In this document: positions 1-10,734 of the stretch, in pieces
Layout: every line of letters starts with the position of its first letter
How positions within the stretch are numbered: position 1 is the stretch's first letter
NCBI GenBank assembly: GCA_026874595.1
Contig: CM049315.1
Coordinates: forward strand, 68,579,916-68,643,915
Source of the DNA: Sipunculus nudus
Lineage: Eukaryota; Annelida; Sipuncula; Golfingiida; Sipunculidae
Direction: 5' to 3'
DNA: 64,000 nucleotides
Translations under genes and position numbers: made by a program
The notes under the pieces: generated by a model
Seen by the model: the letters and a program-made list of their open reading frames with translations, nothing else
What the model was told of the DNA's origin: nothing
The model's database searches: none

Positions 1-710
1 TCTGTACTTACAGCAGAAATTATCTCACAACATTCAATGAGTAACTGAAGAGAATTTGATATAAAAAAATAATCCAAGCGCCTTTGAATGAAAGGAGTCA
101 GTGACCTCCATGTAAAAGACTGTGTATTTTCATGTTTAACACGCCATATATCACAAATGTCTAAAACTTCCATCACACTTAAAAGTTTGTTGACTGAAGC
201 CTGCTTCACATTTATTTTGCCTCCATCAGCATCAAGTTCAGTAAGCTGTACATTTAAATCTCCACCCCAAATAAGATCAATATTTTAATTCTGAGACATA
301 TCCAAAATTTCTTCCAACACTTTTTGATAAAAGGCAACCTGCTTTGCTTCATAATTCGGTGCATAAATATTAACAAGTATACAGTGAAGTCCTTCAATTT
401 CACATTCAATTATAATATATCTTCCATTAGTGTCAATACTCTTATTAATCTCCTTAAATTCAACGCTTTTACCAACAAGTATAGATACTCCACATGATTT
501 GGTGCTCCCATGAGATAGATACATTTTACCTCGCCACTGTTTAGACCATTTATTTTAATCTTGTATTATGCAGTGACATTCTTGTAGGAAACTGATTCCT
601 TGATATGCATTATGTTTTACTGACCAGTTAAGTGTCTGCCTCCTCTTAACATAACTTTTCATTCCTCTCACATTCAAAGAGAGGACCTGAAATTGTATGT
701 TATCTGCCAT
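1..710 (-). pseudogene. LINE ORF2 N-terminus (endonuclease), interrupted
   Basis: The frame opens with an ATG at 708-710 and reads as an EEP endonuclease. Visible motifs are LSLNVRGM, SFLQE, ILVNIYAPN, GGDLNV, TWRS and RRLDYFFISN. TAA codons at 555-557 and about 286-288 interrupt it without changing frame. The reverse transcriptase would lie beyond the left edge. The endonuclease would nick target DNA to prime reverse transcription, but this copy cannot make it. Confidence 0.8.
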
Positions 711-896
711 GTTGCATGTAAAAAGTTAATTCTGTCAAAAGTATGGGGTATTTAAGGTTATCAAAATGAAGTTTATTTTCCCTTGGGTCGCTCAGCAGAT
801 CAAAGTACAAGGCCTCAACAATATATATACATGTAAGACATACAACATTGAACATTATAATTGTCGGGTCATTTATATGCCAGACAGAATGTATAT

Positions 897-1724
897 TTAT
901 TCAGATGTAGGTAATTCTAGAAATGATTCACCATATTTTATTTCCCTGACATCACCTTTCATATCTTTCAAGAAGACTTTACCATTCCACGTCCATGCAT
1001 CTTTTACCATAGGATTGTTTTTTGCCCTGTTATAGAGTTGATACAACTCTTTACATAAGTCATCAGTCATGACAATTCCTGTACCTTTTAGTTTCCTGCG
1101 TTCTCTCATGACTGAACCTTTGACAGCCCTTCTAACAAATTTGACCAGCATGGCCCTAGGTTTACTGTCCCTGGGATGTCTGCCTACCCTATGTGCAACA
1201 TCAACCTCTGTTGTATCCAGGTCAAACCTCAGTTTTTCTTTAAAAAGCTTTTGCACCAATTCTGTACAGTTTTCTGAACCATTTGTGCTTTGTTCACTCT
1301 CAGGTAAACCAAATATTCTGACAGTAGATTTTCTAGAATACTGTTCTAGTTCAATAGCCCTTTTCTTTGCATCAATAGCCTCAGTGGCTGTCTTATAACA
1401 CTGTTCCTTAAGAGCTGTTATTTTGTCTGAGAGTTTAACTATTTCAGTTTTGATTTCTGCGTTTTCATGTTCTAGAGTAAGTACCTTAGCTTCTAAATGT
1501 TCTACTGTTCTTTCATATTTCTCAGTAACTTGTCTGACAATTTTCTTTTCTAGTTCCTCAAGCATTTTCTTTAAGGTTTCCTTGGACACACTTGCCATTT
1601 TTTTACACTTTGGTTTGTCTTGTTTATCAGATAAAATGATTTTTTTTACTCTTGGCGGACTATTTGAAGATGCAGAGGAAGAACTGGATATTACTGATCT
1701 TTGTCTTTTTGATTTGCCATTCAT
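897..1724 (-). CDS. LINE ORF1 protein, coiled coil plus RRM-like domain
   Basis: This is an uninterrupted 275-residue frame. A Ser-rich, basic N-terminus is followed by a heptad-rich coiled coil (roughly residues 45-130). Next come an RRM-like segment starting TVRIFGLPE and a C-terminal region with DVAHRVGR and AMLVKFVRR. That order is typical of L1-type ORF1 nucleic-acid chaperones, which trimerise and bind the element's own RNA. ORF2 of the same element begins about 190 bases downstream. ORF1 is open here although ORF2 has stops. I recognise the fold pattern, not a named family. Confidence 0.8.
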   Translation of the reverse strand: MNGKSKRQRSVISSSSSASSNSPPRVKKIILSDKQDKPKCKKMASVSKETLKKMLEELEKKIVRQVTEKYERTVEHLEAKVLTLEHENAEIKTEIVKLSDKITALKEQCYKTATEAIDAKKRAIELEQYSRKSTVRIFGLPESEQSTNGSENCTELVQKLFKEKLRFDLDTTEVDVAHRVGRHPRDSKPRAMLVKFVRRAVKGSVMRERRKLKGTGIVMTDDLCKELYQLYNRAKNNPMVKDAWTWNGKVFLKDMKGDVREIKYGESFLELPTSE

Positions 1725-2246
1725 ATCACAATTTAACTTTCATTTCAGAGAAATATCATGTATCAGAAACCCTGTCAATGTAACATTGTTAATACTGCCC
1801 GGCAGGGACTGGAGTTCAATGGTACATTGTTCTCAAGACCCTGTGTGGCTCACACAACAACCCGAGACGAGAGACCTGGTGTTATGTTTATGGTCCACTG
1901 ACCACTGCCAAAACGTTATGTAATCACGGGGGTAATACCCCTAGCCTGTGTTTCCAGTATGAAAGGCCAATGCCAAATACAATACAATTTTTAATATTAA
2001 AACTATGAAAAAAATACTTATCTTTCTGCTTCAATTTTTAGATCCTCAAAACAACCGTCAACAAGTGTATATCCCTGCCAAACATGAAATCCGTATACAC
2101 ATTACAACCACACCAAAATTCACATTATTAACAGAGCGACCACAGTGTGTGTGTACTCTTCCATGCACCAGGGCTCTCAGATTTTTCTTAAGGTGGAGCG
2201 AGTGAAACAAATGTATTTACCAAGTCAGGTTATGTTAACACACCGT
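1725..2246. other. No gene seen; LINE 5' flank and AT-rich DNA
   Basis: About 1730-1960 is probably the 5' UTR of the LINE to the left. The remainder shows no splice-linked coding signal and no recognisable repeat. Confidence 0.4.
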
Positions 2247-2304
2247 AGTCTAGTAAGTTCAACTTCTTGATACGTATCAGGTATTGGAACTCACTAGACT
2301 AAGG
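2247..2304. repeat. Near-perfect hairpin with palindromic loop
   Basis: A 17-18 nt arm reading TAGTCTAGTAAGTTCAA returns inverted as TTGGAACTCACTAGACTA, with two mismatches. The spacer contains the perfect palindrome TGATACGTATCA. It could be a miniature inverted element or an RNA hairpin. There is no host-gene context to decide. Confidence 0.6.
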
Positions 2305-2562
2305 TTTGTTATGATTAGCAGACAGAAGATTCTGGAGGTCAAGAAGCTCCTTGGAGTTTAAGCTGGTAATTTCATTAAGATGGTTCCAAAACAATAGTTG
2401 TAGAACCTTTTTTGTAATGCCGATATATAAGTGGGGGGCACCGCTGCCTCCCTGGAAAGCCCTTTTCGGCTCTCCATCCCTAACCTGAGAGTGTCCTCCG
2501 AGACCTTGACCCGCCTGAGGTCGGTTATACCTATTTCGGTTTCTCTGAAATCTGCGATTCAC
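2299..2562 (-). other. Unrecognised small reading frame, Arg/Gly-rich start
   Basis: This is an 87-codon frame. It starts Arg/Asn-rich (MNRRFQRNRNRYNRPQ), becomes Gly-rich, and ends Leu/Asn-rich immediately before the hairpin at 2247-2304. The composition resembles nucleic-acid-binding tails of element-encoded proteins, but I recognise no domain. It may be chance or a transposon remnant. Confidence 0.2.
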
Positions 2563-3165
2563 TCCTGGACATTTCTGAAGTCTAAAATCTACTGGCTGGA
2601 CTAAAATGCTCGACCTCCCATAAGTTGGTACCTTATGTTTCGTTCTCGTTTAGTTTTGACATTACACCTTGGCCTCCCTTGGGCCTTACATCTTTCTGCT
2701 GGCTCCACTCTTGGGCATTGGACTTTTGAAAACTAAACTGATTAACAATTTTGAGCAGGGGCTCACGTCCTGGGGCCTGTTCGCTTTCCCTGGGAAGTAT
2801 TTCTTAGAAGCAGATACCTCCCCCCCCCCCCCCCCCCCCCAATCCCACACACTCGAGAAAGAGAATGCATTCTGTAGCTGCAGCAAGATGCTGCAGGAAT
2901 TCTGTAGGCCGGCCTCAGTAAACAAAAGGCAGGTTAACTACTCGGTGACGATTTATGTGCATCAGATTCAGGAGAATATTCCACCTTCCTTTTGTTCAAT
3001 GGTCTCTGTTTCAATGATCTGCAACATTCGTGCCATTCAAAGAGATCTAGAAATTCCTCCATTCTTATTAGCTTCTAACTCATCAAATCATTAATTAAAT
3101 TTGGGTCGGGGAGCCCATTAACAACATGCTCATTAAGCTCTCTCTATACATGCAGCGTGTTTTAC
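2563..3165. other. No gene seen; includes a C21 run
   Basis: A homopolymer C run sits at 2820-2840. The frames that cross it are proline or glycine artefacts. No other structure was recognised. Confidence 0.4.
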
Positions 3166-3427
3166 AGATTAAATATAAATATAAACTTATGTATTTTACA
3201 TGGATTGTACAAACAGTTATAATAACTAATCGAGGCACCCTCCATGGCTCTGGTGATGGCGTTCGGAAGTCTGAAGAGGTGGAGGAAACCGGAGTACCCG
3301 GAGAAAACCACCGCCCTTGGACGGGCAACTACAACCCACTCTCATAGCAACGCCGGGGATCGAACCCGGGTCGCCAGCGGAGAGAGCCAAGCGTTTTACC
3401 ACTCAGCTGTCCAGGGCTGGGCTCCTT
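3166..3427 (-). mobile_element. tRNA-derived SINE, copy 1
   Basis: Read on the minus strand, the head (3350-3427) resembles a tRNA. It has an A-box-like CAGCTGAGTGGTAAAACGC and a B-box GGGTTCGATCCCC. A body with a conserved TTTTCTCCGG.TACTCCGGTTTCC segment follows, then an AT-rich tail. A diverged second copy of the same family lies at 40838-41056. The head is a pol III promoter relic, not a functional tRNA gene. The body motif recalls conserved central domains reported in invertebrate SINEs; the exact family name is uncertain. Confidence 0.8.
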
Positions 3428-3790
3428 CTTTATAAACGCAAATAAAGCTCGGAGATCTCAGGTGACACCAAATCTGGATTTCTTAATCGAGCAGCTGAAG
3501 AAGTCTTGACATAAATGCAAGAGCTCCATCCTGAAGACTGGACATCAAATAGCTAAGTCGCTTCTGGTCCTTCCATCCGAACTGCTGGGCCAAAATTCAA
3601 ACTGTATTCAAAAGGACTGCCAGTCCTGTATCCCATTAAAAGTGGGTAATAACAGTTTCGGTTCCAGGAAGGCAGGCAGTTACTGAACACTCATCTGTGG
3701 TACAGGAGATATAAAAGCAGGTTGAATCATTTCAAACCCTTTCATTCGGCTGACTATCAACAAAAAATATCTCTGGAAGATCCATTCCGA

Positions 3791-4045
3791 TCATCAGGGA
3801 ACAACTGAATTTCCTACAAAACGGGGGTCCACTGGTACATGTACGATATCTCCTTCCGCTTCTCGGTCCACAAAGCCAGGGTTGTATCCATTCATAAGTT
3901 GACTCCCGGGTTGGCTCATTGCTCTCCGACCCTCAACAGTCTCTTCCGAAGAAATAGCACGAATGTTTGTTTCTCCAGCTTCAGTGGGCAACTCGGTACC
4001 AATATTATCTTCAGTGTCCACAAATCTTTAGTCTGAGGTTTCACG
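3791..4045 (-). CDS. Possible 3' terminal exon of an unrecognised gene
   Basis: On the minus strand about 76 codons read with natural composition: an acidic stretch (VDTEDNIGTELPTEAGET) followed by MSQPGSQLMNGYNPGFVD and a C-terminus ending GNSVVP then TGA. There is no in-frame ATG at the start, and an AG precedes the frame near 4030, so it would have to be an internal or terminal exon. It looks like the cytoplasmic tail of a larger protein, but no partner exon was found and it may be a gene relic. It lies to the left of an orphan PLK4-like 5' flank and does not resemble a polo box. Confidence 0.3.
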
Positions 4046-4400
4046 TTGTTTTCCTTTCTTTCTGATGTAATGGCTGTAGGTGACTGGACAGGCTATGGGG
4101 TGGACAGCTACATGTAACAACAGAAAACGTGTAAAACTCTCCTACTTTAAAAAAAAAATTGTCCCACTTCTGACAACATTTGTGGCGGGAACCCCGATTT
4201 ATGATAAGGCCATACTGTTGTTACATTTTTAGTGGCAATTTAACAGGGTCAAGCGCAAAAATTCCATTCATTCATGTGTATAACACACACTTCACTCAAA
4301 GATAAAAAATTCCAGTAGGTTTTAAAGTTCTTCAGAAAGCATCATATTAAATAACTCACTAATGTAAGGAAAATATAGGAGGAATAAGTGAATGCAAACA
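4022..4400. other. No gene seen
   Basis: This is AT-rich non-coding sequence between the possible terminal exon and the orphan 5' flank. I see nothing recognisable. Confidence 0.4.
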
Positions 4401-4404
4401 TGGA

Positions 4405-4640
4405 TTGTTGAGCATCCCACAATATCGACTCTCATATGGAGGAAGCTTGCCTTCCTTTGAATGCAGATTTTTCTTAATTATTTTTTACATGACCTTAAGG
4501 ATTAATCACCCGTATCGTTGAAGACAACGATATAATTTATAGTAATCAAATGATTCGCGTCGAACGAGCAAGGACAAACAATCTTTCCGAATGTAATTAA
4601 TGCATGAATTCATAAACAGCGCATGATAATGATAATTTTC
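4405..4640 (-). promoter_or_regulatory. Orphan copy of the PLK4-like 5' flank
   Basis: This stretch aligns by eye to the DNA upstream of copy B (19081-19215) and to 36297-36560, and more weakly to the DNA upstream of copy A (10060-10190). Shared landmarks in order are GAGCATCCCACA, a CTTGCxTTCCTT block, TATCGTTG, GATATAATT, AGTAATCAAAT, GAGCAAGGAC, CAATC and TAATTAATGCATGAATT. Near A and B this block lies directly upstream of the first coding exon. No polo-box exon lies to its left here, so it is probably the relic of a lost gene copy. Confidence 0.6.
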
Positions 4641-5416
4641 GTCGTGAATAGCCATTGTTTAAAAATTCTTAAAATGACGCTTGAATGGATATATAACTTG
4701 TGTAATAGATATATTTAAATATTTCTTTCTCTAATAAGACATAACCCCCCCCCCCCCCCATCACCGACAGAATACACGACTGCCACCTGGAATTTGTAGT
4801 ACAATTTTGAGTGAGGAAAACTACAAAGGTAACACAGCGAAATAAGCATAAGTAGGTTAATTGAAATTATTTATTTATTTTCTTCTCCTGGGAATATGGG
4901 TTATAGTGATAATCTGTTATATTAATGTAACATATACAAGTAATTTTATTATAATGAATACAGCTTTTTATAATTATATATTTTATAATTATAATTATAG
5001 CTTTGCATACAGGAACCGGGGAATATACCTGGTTAAGGGGGGGGGGGGTTCTACTTTGGCTCTTTTTTAACTCCGGCGCATCAAAAAGTCCAGTGGAGCA
5101 GGTATGGGTTATGTGCTAGTAAGTAAATAGTCCACCCACATAATTAAAATCATTACCACTATCAACTGAATTAACATTTTGTATTTACTCCATTTACCGT
5201 AGCTAATGGTACACAGATATCGACTGAATGTTAACTTTACCCTTTTGTTCATGAACTTTTCCCAACACTCGATATTTGTTTAGATTCGCCAACCTATAAC
5301 CAGTATGTGAATAAGGTTATGAGATGACCGTTTAAGGGGCAGTGGGTCAGCATAGATGCTGTTTGGGACACAGTCAAGGAATAAAGAATACCTTTAAGGT
5401 TTATGTTGATGTGGTT

Positions 5417-5451
<35 letters not shown>

Positions 5452-5529
5452 GATGGAGACAAAGTGTATTTATTATTTGAGCTAGAGAGTTGTCTGTTGT
5501 CTTCGTTTATCTGTCTCTCTCAGGTATTT

Positions 5530-5584
<55 letters not shown>

Positions 5585-6267
5585 CACACGCACAATACAT
5601 GCGGTAGAACCATTAAAATGCTATACACCGAGCTTCAGAACCATTATGTGTAAGTATTTTTTATGTCTGCAAACCACACATGTATAACAAACAAAGCAAG
5701 TCAAATTCTACATGTTATTACGGTTAAACATTTGATGGGTATATTGTTAAAATGGCGGTAGAACTTGTAAGACTTTTACAACAAATAGTCACAAATATTT
5801 ACTTCTCCAGAAACCTCGGTTTCTTATGATCACCATCATAAGACAATGAATAACATGAGTATCACTTTCTCTCCATATGCTTTGAATGATTCCATGGGTA
5901 TGTGCACATTTCCTGAAAGTAGTCTTGATGGCTGAATCCCATAATTCGTTCGGTTTCTCGGCTTCCATTTTTCAGTCTCCTCCGTCTCTGTGTATGTAGA
6001 GTTATTGGTGCCCTTGACCAACCGATGGACAAGCCTGGTCCTATTGGACCCCCGTCCTCTGCAGCTCCCTTACTGATGGCGGCTCAGACCACGGCCGCTT
6101 GTTATCAGCCTGCTTCTTCACCCGCGTCTTGACACAACGCTTGCCTTTCCAGCTGAGTCAACAGTGTCAAGTCTATAAGCTGTGTCAGATTGTGCCATCC
6201 GACAGACGTGTAGATGAACCTTTGTGAACACCTCTGTAAACTCCTGAGTGGAGTTCTGCTGTTCTTA
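4641..6267. repeat. Non-coding; C/G runs and two CT microsatellites
   Basis: Simple repeats only: a C run at about 4745-4759, a G run at about 5036-5048, and (CT)n tracts at about 5421-5448 and 5532-5577. The interval 5836-6160 is GC-richer and may be the distal 3' flank of copy A. I could not assign a coding function to it. Confidence 0.5.
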
Positions 6268-6354
6268 CAGATGGTCTGTAGCTATCCGTGTATATGCAGA
6301 TGTTTGGTAGCTATGCGTGGATATACAGATGGTCTGTAGCTATCCGTGTGTCAG
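6268..6354. repeat. 29-bp tandem repeat, 3 units, 3' of copy A
   Basis: Units start at 6268, 6297 and 6326, each beginning CAGATG and containing a TAGCTATGCGTG- or TAGCTATCCGTG-like core. The tract begins about 29 bases past the stop codon of copy A, within its likely 3' UTR. Confidence 0.8.
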
Positions 6355-6382
6355 CTCTAAATGAACCTCCTTGTAATCAAGC

Positions 6383-9300
6383 TCAAGACGTCTGTGCTTC
6401 TCTCAGTCTGTGAAGAACTGCTGGTAGAGCGTCCATTTTCTGCCTCACTTTCAAGGGGATATGATAATTTTCCTTGAAACTGAGATATAAACAAAGAGAA
6501 ACAAATAAAGAATTGTCATAAATTTATATTATGTGAAAATGTATAAATTAATTATGCTTTAATTGTCATTATCATTAAGAAATTGCCACTTCTACTTGTT
6601 CCGACTGAACCGTATAAATTAAAACTTGTGGTATCATCATTAAGTTTTAAACGTAGGCTCTTCCCATGGTTCAGAATCCGAAATATGAGCATATTTCTCT
6701 GGTATACAAACATTGTGCATTGTTCTATTTAAAAAAGAAATGTTCCTGTATTGAGTTTAACATTCAGTTGTTCAAGTGGCATTAAGTATACAAACCTCGA
6801 TGTTTCTCCTTTAGGACACGTGTATTTGATGACCATGGGGTTAGGTCGAAGTGACAGTTCTGATCCGTCATCGAACTGAACAGACACTTCCTTGTTTGAC
6901 CACTGAGTTCCCCAGCCAATACCAGGAACGTATACTTGGCAGAGCATCCTTGCTGACGCTACAGGGAGACTTTGACAGCCGGAAAAAAAGACGACAATGT
7001 CTCATCCTTGTTTGGCGCCATTTCAACAGACGACAGCGTCTCATCCGGTGTAGCAGATATACCTGCACTCCCGTCGATTGGCGTACTGCTCCTTGGGCTT
7101 TCTCTGGTGGACAAAGGATCTGTTTGGCTAAATCTAAACTTTGGACTGTCCGTGCATGGACGTCTGGATAAAAGGAGAAAAATTATGATGATTAGAGACC
7201 GATAAACTTTGTAAAGTAAAAGACTTAATATGTTGCATTTAAAACTTCTGAAAGCAATTAATTAAATATAATTATATAGATCAAACCTATATTTTTAAAT
7301 CATGAATGACCCATGCACATGACTCAGAACTACCGGCCCACTTCCATCTGTATAAGTGTACATATTAAAGTTACGATATGTATCAAAACACGTCTAATTA
7401 GACTCACCTTCCATTGACAGCAGGGAAGCAGGTCACATCTGATCTTGATCCTCCGTGACCGTTCATTGAAGTCACCAGGTAAACGAAGTCTAAACACTTC
7501 TGACGAATCTGAAAAAAAAAACAGACATTTTAATTAAGAATTAAAAAAATATATTTTTGTGTGTTTGGAGGTAGCGGCCTCCGTTTTTAATGTTGACTTA
7601 TATAAGTCTTAAGCTAAGTTTTCAAATCTGCAGATTTCCATTTCGGTTTCGGACTACTTGACAGGGCGGTAGCACTCGCTTCCTGTAATTTTTTTAATTT
7701 TATATCCTGGTGTCACCGAGACCCGGTGTCTACCGCACCTGCAGGACCTGTGCGTGTTATCATCCTCATTGTTGGGTCATAACACCGAGAAACCTCCCAA
7801 AGACGCACTCGTTTGTGAGTGATAGACGGTTGTGGGGCACAACCTTCCCATTAAACCTGCAAAGTGCTCACCCTGGGTTGGGGTTTACCATGAAAATCTC
7901 AACGCTCCTCGGCTGAATTTTGAACTCACAACCTCCCGGCTTTAAGTCGTGCTCTACCCCTGAGCTACAGTAGCCGGTTTAATACACAACTATTTGTATA
8001 TACTGTGAGTTTTTAATTTGTTTCGTATTTATTTAAATATTTTTATTTTAATATCGTTATAGTTATCTAAATATACCTTAAAATCTTGATACGTGTTTTT
8101 TATATGACCAAATACACGGAAATAGATGTGCTATATTAAGATATAAAAAAAATTAATATAATATATTATAATAATTATTTACCTTCAATGCATGTGCGAG
8201 GAGTTGCCTGATTTGAGGATCCAAGTTGACAGAGCTTGTTTCATAATCAAGCTTGAAATATCTTCCGTCGCACTGGGCGATGCTCGTAACGTCATGACAA
8301 CAACGGACCTTGGCTCCGTCATAAAACGCCGCCTCAAAGTCACAGTTGTCGTTCTCTATCAGCATACACTTGGCCTAGTCCGTGTACATGGTCACTTTTG
8401 GGGTCTTGGACTTGACCACGTCAACGAATCTGTAATAAATTAACACATATGGTTCACAATCTATAGTATCTAGAGATATTTTATCATTTGTGTTCAAAAT
8501 TATATGTTTCTTGACGTTTTATAACATGTCATATATTTTATATATCTTTCGACAATGACATCATATGTGAACTTGCTTTAGTAAAGATAATAAAAGATAA
8601 AAAATAATAAAATCGAGTTTGATCTAGATATGTTTTAAAATGCGTGACATGGATGTTCTGTACCTATTGTCGAGAGACAAAGAAAATACCCCATGTAGTC
8701 CGTGCTGACCTTGCCGCATGCTGGTACTTCTTCCAGTATTTCTGGGGCAGCCTATCATGGCTGTACTCCCTGACGGGGCCTGCTGCAGGGCTGGCTGGAC
8801 TGTCACTGACTGTCGTGTTGTCACACTGGGGCTGATAGACCTGGATCACGTGACCATTAGGGCTGATCTTCATCACTTCTTTGACGATCTCCAGGTCCTG
8901 TTTAGTTCTGAGGATCTCCAAGTACACGCTGCAGTCGTCTGTGATCATCATCTGTTGAGAAAATGGTGTAAAAAGGGAATGTGACCACTTGTATTTTATT
9001 CCTACTACATATCTCATTTCTCAGTTAAAGTAGTAAAGTCAAGAACGGTAATATAACAAGATTTCAGATTTCACAGTTTTTTTTTTCTATTAATCCGTTC
9101 GATTTGGTTGTCATCGTCTGTAAGTTGTTTGATCGACAAAAGTTAACTTTGCCCAACATATAACTGAAATTTTTCAAAAAGATATCAATACTTGAATTAT
9201 TTTTAAAATGATAAAATGCTTAGATACAGTGCCTGTGTTTATATCGGTGTATGTATATAATCATCGTTGAGTATAATAAATAACAGTAACTTACCACGAC

Positions 9301-9802
9301 GTTACGTATTTTCTGACGATAAGGCTTCAGACGAAAAGACGTCATAGGAGGAATAGGACAACTGTCCACGTGACCACTGGTGACGTCATCAACTGGGGAT
9401 GAACGCTCTTCTCCTTGACTGTGACTGTATACCTAAAACATGAAGGTTCGAAGTAAATTTAGGATACCAGAATTTTGACATGTGTCAGATATCGGATGAG
9501 TCACTAGGATCTAGCGATTATATATACTCAATTAATATATTAAAATCTATAAACACACTTTCAATTTCTGTCATCAATATATTTAATTTCAGCATTCAAA
9601 GAAAATTAAAAATGAAAATGTAATCAGTTTATAGGATAGAAACTGGAGTGTAATATTATTGGCTAAAATTTGTAATCCCGAAAGGTTGAATTAAAAAAGA
9701 TTAAGTACAACTGTGTTTCCGTTTTATGGCCAAAATAAAATTAAATTTAAAGTCTATATAAACTTAATCAGTGAAAGCCCTTACCATATTTTTTACTTTC
9801 AT
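6383..9802 (-). pseudogene. PLK4-like kinase-less polo-box gene, copy A (broken)
   Basis: Seven exons with consensus splice sites: 9785-9802, 9295-9432, 8710-8951, 8183-8429, 7408-7508, 6796-7163 and 6383-6479. They give MKVKNM, then a Ser-rich segment ending FRLKPYRQKIRN, then cryptic polo box part 1 (DDCSVYLEIL to PQKYWKKYQHAAR), part 2 (FVDVVKSKTPKV onward), the linker and polo box 3 (VYVPGIGWGTQWSNKEVSVQF). The last exon has ENYHIPLKVRQKM. PLK4 proteins carry these modules after a kinase domain, which is absent here. Two lesions are visible. CAG became TAG at 8375-8377, inside the Thr-Asp-Gln-Ala-Lys motif. The T7 run (6983-6989) leaves the polo-box-3 part one frame off; total exon length is 1211 nt, one short of a multiple of three. 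Either lesion alone would truncate the protein. Homopolymer misassembly could explain the second but not the first. A SINE lies in intron 4. Confidence 0.85.
7690..7977 (-). mobile_element. tRNA-derived SINE in intron 4 of copy A
   Basis: The minus-strand head (about 7905-7977) resembles a tRNA: GTAGCTCAGGGGTAGAGC as A box and GGTTGTGAGTTCAAAA as a weakened B box. A body of about 210 bp and a T-rich/A-rich end follow. It differs from the SINE at 3166-3427. It lies in the same orientation as the host gene, between exons 4 and 5. Confidence 0.7.
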
Positions 9803-9949
9803 TCTTTATTCCCGATGATTAATGGATTTGACCTTGAGGTATTAAGGTATGACCTTGATATGTTATAGCCTTGTGACAGCTGAAGCAGACACGACCTTTC
9901 TGCACTGATCTGATCTCTAATAGAGTACAACTGATCATAATAGACCTTG

Positions 9950-10195
9950 TGGAAACTTCATTTTATATATTTGTTGAAATTAATAAACGTGTTTCACCTC
10001 GTCATATCCTGACCCGCCCGTTCTTGTTTAATTAATCCAGTCACGTGACCACCTTAGTCGCGGAGTGAGTAGTCGAGTACTATATAATTAATATAAATCA
10101 GTGCAGACCCGCAGGGCGAGCAAGGGCGGGGGACGTAATTAGTGGGAATAACTGTAGAAGTCGCATGACGATCACTTTAATGGTCATGATAATAA
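9950..10195 (-). promoter_or_regulatory. 5' flank of copy A, shared with copy B
   Basis: Upstream of the copy A start codon, the block CCTCGTC...TGACCCGCCCGTTCTTGTTT followed by CACGTGACC (CACGTG at 10042-10047) matches the B flank (19020-19070). Further upstream, TATATAATTAATA and GCGAGCAAGGGCG match the conserved block seen at 4.5, 19.1 and 36.5 kb. CACGTG is a classic E-box; whether it is used is unknown. Confidence 0.55.
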
Positions 10196-10199
10196 TGAT

Positions 10200-10730
10200 A
10201 TAGTATATAGTATTTAATATTGGTTAAATAATATTTAATTGCAAAAGGGAAGCCCTATAATTATTCATGTCCTCCTGAATATACAAAAAACATTTCATAA
10301 ATTATTATCTGATATAGATTTTTGATATGATGATATAATTCATACATGTGCATGTATTATTGTAACCTTTGATTAAGAATAGTTGAAATTAAAAAAAAAA
10401 AAATATTTCCCTTTAACTTTTATAAACTTTTATTTATTTTTACATGTTTAAAAATATTTTTACATTTAAAACGTACATAAATATATAGACATTCATATAT
10501 GGGGTTTCTAAATTCAATGAATGTATAGTCTGTTAATATGTCGTCATCTCATTTCTCTTTGGTGATTTATAACGAAACTGAAAGACATTATTCCCCGATA
10601 TGTATACTCTGTGCTTTGACGGTGACGTGTCATGCATTCAGCTTATACTATTTTGTAAAATAAACAATATTTCATAATATTAAAAAATTTATCAACAGGA
10701 AATAATTTTACCAGTTTTGTTTTCTCGCTC
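10200..10730. other. AT-rich, no gene seen
   Basis: Very AT-rich sequence with short A and T runs. No coding signal or recognised repeat. Confidence 0.4.
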
Positions 10731-10734
10731 CATT

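Larger units (their letters stand above)
1..1724 (-). mobile_element. Degenerate two-ORF LINE (L1/Tx1-like), cut by window edge
   Basis: A non-LTR retrotransposon reads leftwards. ORF1 (897-1724) is followed by the start of ORF2 (from 710), which runs off the left edge. ORF2 carries an apurinic-type endonuclease: a start like LSLNVRG, a FLQE motif, the LVNIYAPN motif and, further on, GGDLNV and RRLDYFF. Two TAA codons (555-557 and about 286-288) break the endonuclease frame, so this copy is dead. No 5' target-site duplication was identified; sequence to about 1960 may be 5' UTR. Confidence 0.85.

Noticed and set aside
3350-3427. Possible tRNA gene
   Set aside because: A and B boxes are present, but the acceptor and anticodon arms do not pair convincingly and the tail continues into a SINE body shared with 40838-41056.
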